Positions 27,537 to 36,372 of a stretch of DNA of 64,000 nucleotides are shown here, one piece after another. The notes below the pieces were generated by a model, which saw only the letters and a program-made list of their open reading frames with translations, was not told where the DNA came from and ran no database searches. The stretch spans positions 372,001 to 436,000 of the forward strand of contig JAKQIY010000068.1 of the NCBI GenBank assembly GCA_029561455.1, given 5' to 3'. The translations under genes were made by a program, and so were the position numbers. The stretch is from a bacterium. Lineage in GTDB: Bacteria; Zhuqueibacterota; Zhuqueibacteria; Residuimicrobiales; Krinioviventaceae. How positions within the stretch are numbered: position 1 is the first letter of the stretch; every line of letters starts with the position of its first letter.

Positions 27537-29972
27537 CTACTTGTAAATTATTTTTACACCTGGAATTGTATCTATAAATTTACTTTTTTGAGGAAATAAC
27601 TTTTCAATAATTGCATTGATATTTACGCCTATACCAAAAACATTTGGCTGCAATGTTAAAACCTTATTTGCCTTTTCTATAAATGATTCGCGGCTTTCCG
27701 ATTGTGATTCAAGTTTTCTCAATATTTTTAAAATTTCATTTAAATCGGATTTTTCTTCCTGAATATAACCCAATAACTCTTTGACGCTATATTCTTTATC
27801 CGAACCATCGGGGATATATAACTGATTGCCGGCTTTATCAAGACGCAGTAAATGTTTATAACTGACCGTAATTGCGGGTTGATCTGGCATGGGTACTTTT
27901 TCAACTGCATCAATTTTTTCAAAGCTGCTGTTAATATCACGCAAGTTAAATAAAATGATTGAAAAATACTCTCTTCTCTGGCTGCCCGCTACATAAATGT
28001 ATATTTTTTTATCACGCTCATCAACTTTAATCACCGCTTCCGATTCAAATTCTTTATCTGCAAGCACCACCCCTGTGCGCCACTGTAGTTTGCTATCTTT
28101 AATGTCCCTGTTCATCTTGATAATAAAGCGCGGTATAATGGATTTGGGCAGGAAATCATACTCGATGATAAAACGCAGACAGTTATCATAAGCAAAAGCA
28201 AACTCCGGTTCCGGGACCGGCAGCAAGTTGGGCAGCAAAATCACATCATGATCGATTTCGTAACAAAGCTCAAATTTTTTCATCAGTTCAATAATGTATT
28301 TGTGTTTATCGGCGGGAAACTCGTAATCGTCATGATTCTTTTTTTGTAATATCTTGTCCAGAAGACGTAAATGCAGGCGGCCGCCCTTTTCCGCCAGTTC
28401 CTGGGAATTGATGATCCGGTACACCGCGCCGGTCACCCATTTCGGTTCCAGGACATGCACATCGCGCAGGGCAAAATCCTTAAAATGCACCACCACGCCG
28501 AGGTCATGCAGAAATTCTACCAGCGTCTCCCGGCCGGAATCATTTGGAATTTTTTGAGATTCACATATTTCGCAAAACCGCTGCACATTTATGAACGGCT
28601 CAGTCATTTTTTGTAATACTTCTTTTACGCGGAACCAGCTTAACGACCAGGTGATATTCAGGTGTTCCACATAAGTAAATGCTTTTTCAAGGGCTTTGAT
28701 AAATTCTGCAATTCCTTCCCCGTTTTGACAGGAGACCCGGAAATAACCTTGTATAGACGGATATTTTTCGCTGAGGAATTTACGGTTGATCTCAAAGCCC
28801 GGATTTTCATCTATTTTGTTGATCACCACAAGTATGGGAGAATCGCCGCCGAAACTCTGAATATGCTTGAGCCAGTATTCTTCATCCTGTTCCTTGCGGC
28901 AATCCAAAACAAGGATATAAATACTACGTTTAGATAAAAAGAATTGATGAGTATGGTGCATGATCTGCTGGCCGCCAAAATCCCAAAAATGAGCGTTAAT
29001 AGTTTTATCATTCACCGTATAGGCGTTATCACGAATTAGGATTCCATGGGTTTGTTTTTCATTAGCGTCATATTTTTCTCCAAACATTTGTTTGACAAGC
29101 GAAGTCTTGCCTGAACCACCATCACCGATCAGGAGTACTTTAACCTCGTTCAATGATTTATACTCGCTTTTTAGGGATCGATAATAATCACGGATAGCTT
29201 TATTACCTTTTTGAATAATCTCGATTGGTGGTAGTTCAATGGGATTGCCATATACGCAAACAATATTATAGCCTAACCATTCCCATTTTATTTCCATATC
29301 CAAATCAAGTAAAAATTCTGGCAAAATTTTTATTTGATTACTACTTAAATCAAGTTGTCCAAGGTTTTTTAGCTTACCGATTACTTCAGGTAAATAATTA
29401 AATAAATTTTCACTTAAATCGAGCATATTGAGGTTTGTGAGTTTACCAATAAAATCGGGTAGAATTGTTAATCTATTTTCTCCTAAATATAACATTTTAA
29501 GTTTCGTTAGTTTGGAAATAGTTTCGGGTAGAGTAGTAAATTTATTATCAAATAAATCAAGCTCAATAAGATTTAAAAGTTTTGCAAAAGAATCAGGTAG
29601 GGTAGATAAATGATTCTTTCTTAAATCAAGCCAAGTCAAATTTATAAGTTCTCCTATAGACTCTGGTAGTGTAGTCAATTGATTATTCTTTAAATGAAGT
29701 ATTGAAAGATTTTTGAGTTTTGTTATTACCTCTGGAATTTTGGTAAATTTATTATTATTTAGACCTAATATTTCAAGATTAGTTAATATTGCTAAAGTCT
29801 CAGGCAAGTAAGCTAAATTACATCCCTCCAAATAAAGACCATCAATTCTTTTATTTTCATTTAATAAATAGCCTATGTGGTCATTCAAACCAAAAGTTTT
29901 TGGATTTAATTGCACTAAATTCAAACCAATTTCCAGTTCCAGTTTCCGAATTATCGCTAAATCATCTGTCAT
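27537..29972 (-). CDS. Roco protein (LRR-Roc GTPase-COR)
   Basis: 811 residues. Eight leucine-rich repeats of 23 residues (about 44-225; consensus LxxLDLxxNxLxxLPExIxKLxN) lead to a Ras-of-complex GTPase: P-loop GDGGSGKTS (283-291), switch II DFGGQQ (331-336) and base-specific NKID (385-388). The COR dimerisation domain follows (WFRVKEVLQKM, then LHDLGVVVHFKD and VLEPKWVTGAVYRI), with a helical C-terminal tail. Bacterial Roco proteins such as that of Chlorobium tepidum are dimeric GTPases of unclear role. No kinase domain. It lies convergent to the initiator tRNA, alone, with a long gene-free upstream region, which would fit lateral acquisition beside a tRNA. Confidence 0.93.
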   Translation of the reverse strand: MTDDLAIIRKLELEIGLNLVQLNPKTFGLNDHIGYLLNENKRIDGLYLEGCNLAYLPETLAILTNLEILGLNNNKFTKIPEVITKLKNLSILHLKNNQLTTLPESIGELINLTWLDLRKNHLSTLPDSFAKLLNLIELDLFDNKFTTLPETISKLTKLKMLYLGENRLTILPDFIGKLTNLNMLDLSENLFNYLPEVIGKLKNLGQLDLSSNQIKILPEFLLDLDMEIKWEWLGYNIVCVYGNPIELPPIEIIQKGNKAIRDYYRSLKSEYKSLNEVKVLLIGDGGSGKTSLVKQMFGEKYDANEKQTHGILIRDNAYTVNDKTINAHFWDFGGQQIMHHTHQFFLSKRSIYILVLDCRKEQDEEYWLKHIQSFGGDSPILVVINKIDENPGFEINRKFLSEKYPSIQGYFRVSCQNGEGIAEFIKALEKAFTYVEHLNITWSLSWFRVKEVLQKMTEPFINVQRFCEICESQKIPNDSGRETLVEFLHDLGVVVHFKDFALRDVHVLEPKWVTGAVYRIINSQELAEKGGRLHLRLLDKILQKKNHDDYEFPADKHKYIIELMKKFELCYEIDHDVILLPNLLPVPEPEFAFAYDNCLRFIIEYDFLPKSIIPRFIIKMNRDIKDSKLQWRTGVVLADKEFESEAVIKVDERDKKIYIYVAGSQRREYFSIILFNLRDINSSFEKIDAVEKVPMPDQPAITVSYKHLLRLDKAGNQLYIPDGSDKEYSVKELLGYIQEEKSDLNEILKILRKLESQSESRESFIEKANKVLTLQPNVFGIGVNINAIIEKLFPQKSKFIDTIPGVKIIYK

Positions 29973-30707
29973 TGTAAAGCCCCATCAATAAAAGTTATTT
30001 GTTTTTCCCGGCGTGGTGTAGTCAGCAGTCCAGTGAATGTTATTTAATATAAGAGCAATACGGGTAAAAGGCAATGAATTTTGTTATTACAGAGTGAAAC
30101 TACCTAAAACTGCTTGCCACAAATTCAATTCAGTCTTGTTTCGATGGCGGAGCAAAGCGGGATTACTCGGGATAGTGTTCGCATTTTAAGAATTGTTTGT
30201 TACAAACTATTCCGCTTTACAACTCATCTCAACCAGTCAATTCCAAAACTTTGTCATTACTTCCCTTCCCTTCCCATCTCAACCCAAATTTGCCCAATAA
30301 AAGTAAATAAAGTAAAAAACTACTTGATTATTACAAAAAAATCATTAAATTATTTGCTAACTTTATGTAGATACATTTGTTAGTTGTCGGCCTTTTCCGG
30401 GAAACGCCCGGACAGTCGAATTCAACTTTCGGCGGCCTGACCAGGGTTAAATAAAGTTTTATGAAAACAGTCTCGGTAAAAGTAATAAATTCAAAAGTGT
30501 TATTAATTCATTATTATAAATATTTACAGTCAGGCCAGACTTTTCTATCTCCCCCACTCTAAAAAATTGCCCGGAAATTAAGTTTTAAATTTTTCGCTCT
30601 GGTATTATTGCACAAGTTGTTATAAAGATTTAACAACAATAAATATATAAAGTTGAAAATGTATTAATTTAAAAAACCAAAAATAACAAATATCTAAGGA
30701 GTTCACA
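29973..30707. other. Gene-poor region upstream of the Roco gene
   Basis: 735 bp without a convincing gene; a frame at 30114-30383 has no RBS and no recognisable protein features. The region contains a possible three-way-junction RNA at 30386-30441 with an alternative pairing partner at 30529-30536, listed separately. The remainder is AT-rich. Confidence 0.5.
30386..30441 (+). ncRNA. Candidate three-way-junction structured RNA
   Basis: An outer stem gtcggcc (30386-30392) pairs with ggcc-t-gac (30434-30441, one bulged T). Inside it are two hairpins: tccggg/cccgga (30396-30401, 30407-30412) and cgaa/ttcg (30417-30420, 30428-30431). The right strand ggcctgac is also perfectly complementary to gtcaggcc at 30529-30536, so two mutually exclusive folds exist. 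It lies about 270 bp upstream of the coiled-coil lipoprotein on the same strand. No known RNA family was recognised; could be a leader switch or chance. Confidence 0.28.
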
Positions 30708-31313
30708 ATGTTTAAAAAATTACTTGCCGTATCGTTTGTCCTTTTTCTGGCTGTGGTCATGTTGTCCAGTTGCGCCAAAGCTCCCCTCAAAGCCGTAGAA
30801 GCAACCAAAGCAGCCCTGGCTGATGCCAAAACCAAACAAATCGACAGTTATTTCCCCACCGAATTCAAAGCCCTGGAAGATTCTCTGACCATGGCTCTGG
30901 CGGAAATTGAAACCCAGGCTACCAAATCCGCATTCTCCCGTAATTACCAACGCGCCCAGGGTTTACTTGATCAGGTAAATGGTGATTTGCGCGATCTCGG
31001 TTTGAAAATTGACGCCCGCAAAGAAGAAGTTAAAGCCCAGGTTACCCAGAAAATTGTTGATCTGGAATCCGGCGTAGAAGATGCGTTGACATTATTGCAG
31101 AAAACCAATAAAAATAAAGATACCCGTCCAATACTGGATGGTTTGCAAACAGACATTTCCCTGGTTAAAGTGTCGATCAATGATATCACCAAACTGATTG
31201 ATGCGCAGGATTTTGTTGCCGCACAAGCCAAAGCTGTTGAAGGTTTGACTAAACTGGAAACCATCACTGCTCAACTGAATGAACTTGGCAGCAAATACGG
31301 AAGAAAAAAGTAA
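30708..31313 (+). CDS. Coiled-coil lipoprotein (DUF4398-like)
   Basis: 201 residues. Signal peptide with lipobox MLSSC (Cys22), then an almost wholly helical, alanine/lysine-rich body with heptad-like spacing and repeats of the type AKTKQIDSYFPTEFKALEDSL. The pattern resembles small periplasmic helical lipoproteins (DUF4398-like), attached to a membrane by lipidation. Function unknown. A TAAGGAG precedes the ATG and a terminator follows, so it is a single-gene unit. Confidence 0.82.
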   Translation: MFKKLLAVSFVLFLAVVMLSSCAKAPLKAVEATKAALADAKTKQIDSYFPTEFKALEDSLTMALAEIETQATKSAFSRNYQRAQGLLDQVNGDLRDLGLKIDARKEEVKAQVTQKIVDLESGVEDALTLLQKTNKNKDTRPILDGLQTDISLVKVSINDITKLIDAQDFVAAQAKAVEGLTKLETITAQLNELGSKYGRKK

Positions 31314-31326
31314 TCTGCTTTTGATT

Positions 31327-31361
31327 ATCACCACCGGAAGCTTAACGCCTCCGGTGGTGAT
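31327..31361. terminator. Terminator-like hairpin after the lipoprotein gene
   Basis: A perfect 12-bp stem, atcaccaccgga (31327-31338) and tccggtggtgat (31350-31361), begins 14 bp after the stop. The following tract is only weakly T-rich (tttaattcct). Confidence 0.65.
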
Positions 31362-31412
31362 TTAATTCCTGTCTTTTATCACCCCGGTGTCACACAATTG
31401 TATTCAAAAAAA

Positions 31413-32000
31413 TTATTTGATCTCGATTCGCTTTTCAATATGTTTTTCGGGGACAGCATGAAGTAAATCGGTTTCATCTTCAGTATCTTTGGAAATCCAG
31501 ATCATTTTTTTCATCATACCATCACTGCACAATCCACTATTCATGCAGCAGCCGGGCATATCGAGGCATAAACAGCCCTCAGTTTTATCCCAGATCTTTT
31601 TTTGTTCATCAGTCAACATGGCGCGTTGTTTAAATTTCAGAGCCAGATCGAGTTTCTTGAGTTCAGCCTGAAATTTGGCGGTTTCATCAACAATTGCATT
31701 CAATGTTGAAAGATCGGGATTATCCTTGAGTAATTCGGCAGAGAAATCCAGATTTTTAGCTTCCAGCTTGTTTTTCCAGATGAGCTTGGCTTTATCGTTT
31801 TCCAGCCGGGCAATTTTAAAATCCTTTTGTTGTTTTTCGCTTAATTCCAGTCCGGGACAACATCCACCATCACCCATGACTACAACTTTATGAGCATTAC
31901 AAGCATTCGATGTCACTTGCACATCGACATCTTTTTGCGCAAAACTTGTAGTTCCTGCAATTAACAGTAAACCAACGATTAATATGAATATTTTTTTCAT
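31413..32000 (-). CDS. Cysteine-rich Spy/CpxP-like periplasmic protein
   Basis: 195 residues: signal peptide (IFILIVGLLLIAGTTSFA), then an alpha-helical domain with LSEKQQKDFKIARLENDKAKL and AMLTDEQKKIWDKT, the LTxxQ-like elements of Spy/CpxP/CnrX chaperone-sensors. Unusually it has eight cysteines, in GGCCPG, EGCLCLD and PGCCMNSGLC, plus several Met and His, suggesting thiophilic metal binding such as copper. Last gene of the ECF sigma operon; probably a periplasmic sensor or protector for that stress system. Metal specificity is a guess. Confidence 0.75.
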   Translation of the reverse strand: MKKIFILIVGLLLIAGTTSFAQKDVDVQVTSNACNAHKVVVMGDGGCCPGLELSEKQQKDFKIARLENDKAKLIWKNKLEAKNLDFSAELLKDNPDLSTLNAIVDETAKFQAELKKLDLALKFKQRAMLTDEQKKIWDKTEGCLCLDMPGCCMNSGLCSDGMMKKMIWISKDTEDETDLLHAVPEKHIEKRIEIK

Positions 32001-32070
32001 GTTACTTTCTCCTGAATAAATAATTATGGTTTTTTATAGATAAAATAATCCGGCCGGATTTACTTTATTT

Positions 32071-32625
32071 TCACTTGTTTTTAATTATATCACTTCCCAT
32101 TTCCTTAATTTCAATGGTAGTAGCTTTTTGATCATCGACTTTAAACTCCCTATGTACCATCACCCGGCGCGGACTGCCCAATGATTTTACCAATTCTTCC
32201 CAGTCCCGTTCCGGCATCAATTCACGGATACCAATTAAATGATCCACTGTTAAACTTTCCGCTTTGATCTGTTTTGCGCCAATGCTATGTATATAAAAAT
32301 TTATCGAATCACGTTGCGGCGGTTTATTCAACATCAAGTGAATAATTGCCTGTCGGTCAGATTCAATATCCTGGCAGAGGCAATGCATAGTATCAGCCCA
32401 CACCATACGCTTTTCAGTGATCGAGTCCAGATCAGCCGACATTGTTTTTATATCTTCACTTTTAAATACAACGATACTTTTATTCATACCGGGCTCTTTT
32501 TTGGTCATCCACATTATGTCGTCTGTTGGTAATGCGTTCTTTTTCCAAAAATAAATCAATGTGCCAATTACAGAAATATTGACAGCTACAGAAAACAATA
32601 ATATCATTAAGGTCCATTTTTTCAT
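32071..32625 (-). CDS. Membrane-anchored Spy/CpxP-like periplasmic protein
   Basis: 184 residues with one N-terminal transmembrane anchor (LMILLFSVAVNISVIGTLIYFW) and a helical periplasmic domain containing MHCLCQDIESDRQAIIHLML and MPERDWEELVKSLG. Its organisation (anchor plus helical hairpin, Met/His/Cys ligands) resembles CnrX-type metal sensors that sit with ECF sigma and anti-sigma genes. It shares a CLC motif with the following gene product. Eight bp separate it from the anti-sigma gene, so they are co-transcribed. Confidence 0.72.
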   Translation of the reverse strand: MKKWTLMILLFSVAVNISVIGTLIYFWKKNALPTDDIMWMTKKEPGMNKSIVVFKSEDIKTMSADLDSITEKRMVWADTMHCLCQDIESDRQAIIHLMLNKPPQRDSINFYIHSIGAKQIKAESLTVDHLIGIRELMPERDWEELVKSLGSPRRVMVHREFKVDDQKATTIEIKEMGSDIIKNK

Positions 32626-32632
32626 AATCGCC

Positions 32633-33100
32633 TCACCTGCCTGCCTGGCTGCTTAACTGAATATAACCGGCGGTAATCGAATCATCAGGAATGACAGGCA
32701 TAGCGTCATTGCCAAAATATTGCCGGGCAATATTACTTTGTTGTGCAGGTTCGTTAAAAATTACCTGGTGCATTTCAATTCCGAGTAAAATGCCTGCCAA
32801 AAGTCCAACACATACCGCCGCTGGCATAACCAGTTTAATCATCCAGACTTTTGCCGGCTTTTGTGATATATGAACCGACTGTAAATTAGCAAGGCGGTAT
32901 TTGAGACGGTAAACAAAGCTATCAGCTTTTATTGGAATATTCTGTTCATCCAGTAAAGCATTCAGACAGAGAATTTTTTCATACTCGGCTTTAAATTCTG
33001 CATCTTGCTTCATTAAGGTTTCTACCTCTTGCGCGCTCGGCTGATCAAGTTCACCGTCGAGCCAGGCATCAAGGTTATGTTTTATTTTTTTCTCTTTCAT
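32633..33100 (-). CDS. Anti-sigma factor (membrane protein)
   Basis: 155 residues from MKEKKIKHN (33100). A short N-terminal helical anti-sigma region (HNLDAWLDGELDQPSAQEVETLM) lacks the HxxxCxxC zinc motif; one transmembrane segment (about 86-106, IKLVMPAAVCVGLLAGILLG) leads to a small periplasmic tail. Such proteins hold the ECF sigma at the membrane until released. An earlier in-frame ATG at 33151 would overlap the sigma gene by 38 bp; the later start, with GAG-type RBS, is preferred. Second gene in the operon. Confidence 0.82.
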   Translation of the reverse strand: MKEKKIKHNLDAWLDGELDQPSAQEVETLMKQDAEFKAEYEKILCLNALLDEQNIPIKADSFVYRLKYRLANLQSVHISQKPAKVWMIKLVMPAAVCVGLLAGILLGIEMHQVIFNEPAQQSNIARQYFGNDAMPVIPDDSITAGYIQLSSQAGR

Positions 33101-33113
33101 ATCGGTACACTCT

Positions 33114-33737
33114 TTAAACACATTTCCTGTTACTTTCTTGCACTTGATCATTTAAATATTTTGATAATGAACAAGCCAGTTTCTTTTTAGCGCGGTGCAG
33201 ACGGGATTCTACTGTAGCTACGCTTACTCCTAGAACATCCGCAATTTGCTGATACGCCAAACCCTGGAAACGATGTAAAATGATCACTGTTCTATAATTG
33301 TCCGGTAATGCAGCTACAGCCCGGTTAACAGCAGTAAATTTTTCTTTATCCAGTAATTCTTTTTCAGGATTATTGGCCTGATCTTCTACAAGCAACAAAT
33401 CATTGCGATAAGCACCTTGTTGCCCGGTAAATAATGAAAACAATATCTTTCTTTTGCGGCTGCGCAGGAGGTTAAGACAATGATTTACAGAAATCCGGTA
33501 TAACCAGGTACTGAACTGTGCTTCAGGTTTGAATTCATCGAGTGCATAGTATACCTTGATAAAAATATCCTGAGCAGCATCGATGGCATCCTGACGGTTA
33601 TTTAAAAACCTGGCACATAAATTTATTACCATAGCCTGATGGCGTCTCACCAGATCATCAAAATTCGGTGCAAAATTATCGGACGCCGGCACAGCCGACT
33701 CTGATTCATTAATAATTTTTGGTTCTTTCAGGGTCAT
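33114..33737 (-). CDS. ECF-type RNA polymerase sigma factor
   Basis: 207 residues. Sigma-2 region FDDLVRRHQAMVINLCARFL through DAAQDIFIKVYYALDEF and STWLYRISVNHCLNLLRSRK; sigma-4 with ALPDNYRTVIILHRFQGL and HTH YQQIADVLGVSVATVESRLHRAKKKL. No region 3, as expected for an ECF sigma. First gene of a four-gene operon with an anti-sigma factor and two Spy/CpxP-like proteins, the layout of metal or envelope stress systems such as cnrYXH. ATG at 33737 chosen; a GTG at 33773 is in frame. Confidence 0.93.
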   Translation of the reverse strand: MTLKEPKIINESESAVPASDNFAPNFDDLVRRHQAMVINLCARFLNNRQDAIDAAQDIFIKVYYALDEFKPEAQFSTWLYRISVNHCLNLLRSRKRKILFSLFTGQQGAYRNDLLLVEDQANNPEKELLDKEKFTAVNRAVAALPDNYRTVIILHRFQGLAYQQIADVLGVSVATVESRLHRAKKKLACSLSKYLNDQVQESNRKCV

Positions 33738-33979
33738 TAAAATTTTAACACCACAACTGGAAAAAACTTGCACTTTTTTTCACGAAAATTTAATATATAA
33801 AATACACTTTTCAAAACTTTAGACAAGGACATTTTATTGCCCGGTAAAATGGACAATAACAGAGAAAGATTTACCTTATTAGCGGCCACCAGATTACACA
33901 AAAAAGAGTTATCATAAATAAAGAATGAATCAAGTTCAATATTTACAAGATAAAATAATCAATTTTATTATCGAAAATA

Positions 33980-33995
33980 TGGCACACAAATTGCA
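33980..33995 (+). promoter_or_regulatory. Sigma-54 (RpoN)-type -24/-12 promoter
   Basis: tggcacacaaattgca has the -24 TGGCAC and -12 TTGCA elements at the exact consensus spacing (five bases between TGGCAC and TTGC). It stands 41 bp before the ATG of the FlgD-Ig gene, allowing transcription from about 34006. Among the gene-bounded gaps I scanned, no other match of this quality was seen. An enhancer-binding activator would be needed. Confidence 0.6.
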
Positions 33996-34036
33996 AAATA
34001 TATAACGAATAGTACAAATAACAAAGAGGTGGGGTT

Positions 34037-34465
34037 ATGATACAAAGAGATAGAGTGAAAGTTTTAGCCAAAATGACTAGGCTGTTGGTGTGTGTATTGC
34101 TGACCGCCAGTTCGTTTTCTGTTGCCGCAGATAAACCGGAAAATTTATCAATAATGCAGCAGCCGGTGGATTTCAATAATAATAGTCCGTATTTTATTCT
34201 TGGCAGTAATGATCAGCAACCTTTTGCCCCAACGCGTGAATTCACTTTTACATTATTGCAAGCCGGCAACCTGGAACTGGTTATTTATGACGTTGAAGGT
34301 CAGCAGGTGCGTACCCTGTTGACAGGGTACCTTGAAAGTGGCGACCATGTAATCGTGTGGGATGGTAATAATAATTCCGGCGAACCGGTATCCAGCGGTG
34401 TTTACCGCTATTCACTACGTGTACATGAACTGGAAGAATCCCAATTCATTACTTTTTTGCGCTAA
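34037..34465 (+). CDS. Secreted FlgD Ig-like domain mini-protein
   Basis: 142 residues: a signal peptide (LLVCVLLTASSFSVAA), a spacer, and one FlgD-type Ig-like fold (FTLLQAGNLELVIYDVEGQQVRTLL, then GDHVIVWDGNNNSGEPVSSGVYRY). In FCB-group bacteria this domain ends large secreted proteins and resembles a type IX sorting module; here it makes up nearly the whole protein. Preceded by GAGGTGGGG and a probable sigma-54 promoter. It ends 1 bp from the convergent HAD gene. Function unknown. Confidence 0.82.
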   Translation: MIQRDRVKVLAKMTRLLVCVLLTASSFSVAADKPENLSIMQQPVDFNNNSPYFILGSNDQQPFAPTREFTFTLLQAGNLELVIYDVEGQQVRTLLTGYLESGDHVIVWDGNNNSGEPVSSGVYRYSLRVHELEESQFITFLR

Positions 34466-34466
34466 G

Positions 34467-35174
34467 TTAGTTGCTGCAATTCTTGAAAAAATTATTCAAT
34501 TCTTGCATATCACCGGTATAATCCGGTGTATGCTTACCTTTGTCCCGGTTTAGCGGAAAAGTATTCAGTAAAAACGTGGTCATTCCGCATTCAACGGCAG
34601 CCATATCATCGATATAATCATTTCCAATCATTAAACATCGCTTGGGATCACAGTTGATTATCTCGGCTATTTCCAGGAAATAATCGACATGCGGTTTACT
34701 GGTGTGCATAATGTCACAGCCCGTAACAAGTTTGTAAGAAAAGTCATTTATCTTGCCCCATTCCAGGCGTTGGCGGATTGCCGGCTGTGGGAAAATTGGC
34801 AAAGTGGCGATAACAACATTATCGGTTAGCTGTAATGCGGTTTGTATACTTTCATAAGCTAATGGCACTGGTTTTACAACCTGTAAATTTTTATACTCGT
34901 TTTCATAATAAGCATTAAAAATTGCCAGCGCCTGGTGTTCCAATATACCGGTAAGACGGGTAAATTCCCGCAGGAATAAATCCAGCAAACAATCTACAGA
35001 TCGCCCGGCGGTCAGCATGGCTTGATTAGCCTGTAAAATCAATTTTATATAATCTTTGTCAGGACAGATTTGCTTTATACGGGGACCAAGGGTTTGAAAA
35101 TACTCAGTTACAAACCTGTGCATATCATTTTCAACCAACGTTCCATCCAGATCAAAAAGAATCGCATCGAACAT
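34467..35174 (-). CDS. HAD-superfamily hydrolase
   Basis: 235 residues with the four HAD motifs: DLDGTLVEN near the start (nucleophile Asp8), the motif II threonine in ATLPIFPQ, a Lys in SKPHVDYF and acidic MIGNDYIDDMAAVE. A phosphatase-like enzyme with a helical cap; substrate unknown. It is the last gene of the nikR-led run (83 bp after the methyltransferase), which could mean a role in metallophore or ligand metabolism, but the link is by position only. Confidence 0.87.
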   Translation of the reverse strand: MFDAILFDLDGTLVENDMHRFVTEYFQTLGPRIKQICPDKDYIKLILQANQAMLTAGRSVDCLLDLFLREFTRLTGILEHQALAIFNAYYENEYKNLQVVKPVPLAYESIQTALQLTDNVVIATLPIFPQPAIRQRLEWGKINDFSYKLVTGCDIMHTSKPHVDYFLEIAEIINCDPKRCLMIGNDYIDDMAAVECGMTTFLLNTFPLNRDKGKHTPDYTGDMQELNNFFKNCSN

Positions 35175-35257
35175 AAATTATCCTAATTTAAATTTGAATA
35201 ATTTATGAAATAGTATAATCAAATCACACAAAATATTATCAATCGGGGTGAAATAAC

Positions 35258-35881
35258 TCAGTTTTTAACAGCTTCAACCCAGTATATTTCAGGATTTTCA
35301 ACAGCTTTAATTTGAGCAAAACCCGCCTTCTCTAGTAAAACGGCCAGATCGCGGGAAGCCGGCAGCCGGTCAAAGCAGACAATTCCATTAAGTTTTGCAT
35401 GAAATTGGTTGAGCTTGCGGCTGCAACAGGAGTGAAGTATTAAAACCCGTCCACCAGGACTTGAAATTCTGTAAATTTCCTGCAAAGCAGTCAGGGGCTG
35501 TTTTATATGCGGAAAAACCGAATAACAAATCACTTTATCGGTAAAATTATCCCTGAATGGCAAACGGCACACATCGGCGCATGACCATTGGCAATTTTCG
35601 GCAGAATGAATATTCTTCCCAACAGTCAGCATTTGTTCGGATATATCGATGGCAATAACCTGGCCGCCTGGACCAACCAGATGTTGTAATATGGTAGTCA
35701 ATCTCCCGGTGCCGGCGCCGATATCCATCACCACATCTCCCTGTTGAACCCCGAATTTATTCATATAACTTTCCAGGTTCGGCTCGCGCGATACCATAGT
35801 ATCCCATACCGGCGCCAGGTGATTGAAATAATCCCGGTGTGAAGCAGGTGGGTTATTTACGGTTTGTAAAGATCGGTTCAT
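35258..35881 (-). CDS. Class I SAM-dependent methyltransferase
   Basis: 207 residues. Motif I is VVMDIGAGTGRLT, motif II lies in VIAIDISEQML, and SCADVCRLPFRDNFTDKVICYSVFPHI covers motifs III-IV, as in UbiE/Methyltransf_11 enzymes. Substrate unknown. It overlaps the ECF S-component gene by 29 bp, so the two are co-translated, an arrangement that suggests a shared pathway with the transported ligand or metal. Confidence 0.87.
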   Translation of the reverse strand: MNRSLQTVNNPPASHRDYFNHLAPVWDTMVSREPNLESYMNKFGVQQGDVVMDIGAGTGRLTTILQHLVGPGGQVIAIDISEQMLTVGKNIHSAENCQWSCADVCRLPFRDNFTDKVICYSVFPHIKQPLTALQEIYRISSPGGRVLILHSCCSRKLNQFHAKLNGIVCFDRLPASRDLAVLLEKAGFAQIKAVENPEIYWVEAVKN

Positions 35882-36371
35882 GTTTGATCCTGTTAATTAA
35901 CAGACTGGAAACAATTATTATCAGAATAATACCCGGCAATCCTTTTAAAATATAAGCCGCAGAAGCAAGTTGTGGAGGTAAACCCAAAACCGAGGCCAAC
36001 GGTATTACCATAAAAAATAAAACAATCCGGCTGCATAGCAAACCGGCAACTAAAGGCCAAACAATTCCCCACCGGGTTCTGGTATAAAGCAGGGAGGTTA
36101 TCAAACTCAAAGCAAGCAATTCAAAAATCATTATGTAAAGAATCGGCGGGGAGAGCGGCGGCATACCGGTGAATAAAAAAGATACCAGCGGCGTTAAAAT
36201 TCCGACCAGCGCGGCAAAGGAAACCGGTAAAAAGAAAGCGGCAGCTGCCACAGGCCAAAACATCGGCAGAAAAATACTGCCTAAACCTATGCTATGAAAC
36301 ACGATCGGTAATAAAACCCCAAGCGCGATAAACATCGCGCTCAGGGTCATTTGATTGGTGCGTTTAGTCAT
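35853..36371 (-). CDS. ECF-transporter S-component-like membrane protein
   Basis: 172 residues and five to six hydrophobic segments, with MTLSAMFIALGVLLPIVFH near the N terminus, which is typical of energy-coupling-factor substrate-binding subunits (BioY/ThiT/HmpT-like). No EcfA or EcfT is nearby, so it would have to borrow a shared module or act alone. It starts 1 bp after the TonB-receptor stop in a NikR-headed operon, pointing to nickel or a nickel-linked cofactor as substrate (inference). It lacks the His-rich N terminus of CbiM/NikM. Confidence 0.75.
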   Translation of the reverse strand: MTKRTNQMTLSAMFIALGVLLPIVFHSIGLGSIFLPMFWPVAAAAFFLPVSFAALVGILTPLVSFLFTGMPPLSPPILYIMIFELLALSLITSLLYTRTRWGIVWPLVAGLLCSRIVLFFMVIPLASVLGLPPQLASAAYILKGLPGIILIIIVSSLLINRIKHEPIFTNRK

Positions 36372-36372
36372 G

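Noticed and set aside
29300-29850. Regular 69-bp periodic repeats, considered as a CRISPR or satellite
   Set aside because: They encode the 23-residue leucine-rich repeats of the Roco protein and are in frame.
30114-30383. 89-codon open frame on the plus strand
   Set aside because: No ribosome-binding site, no recognisable motif and atypical composition; treated as non-coding.
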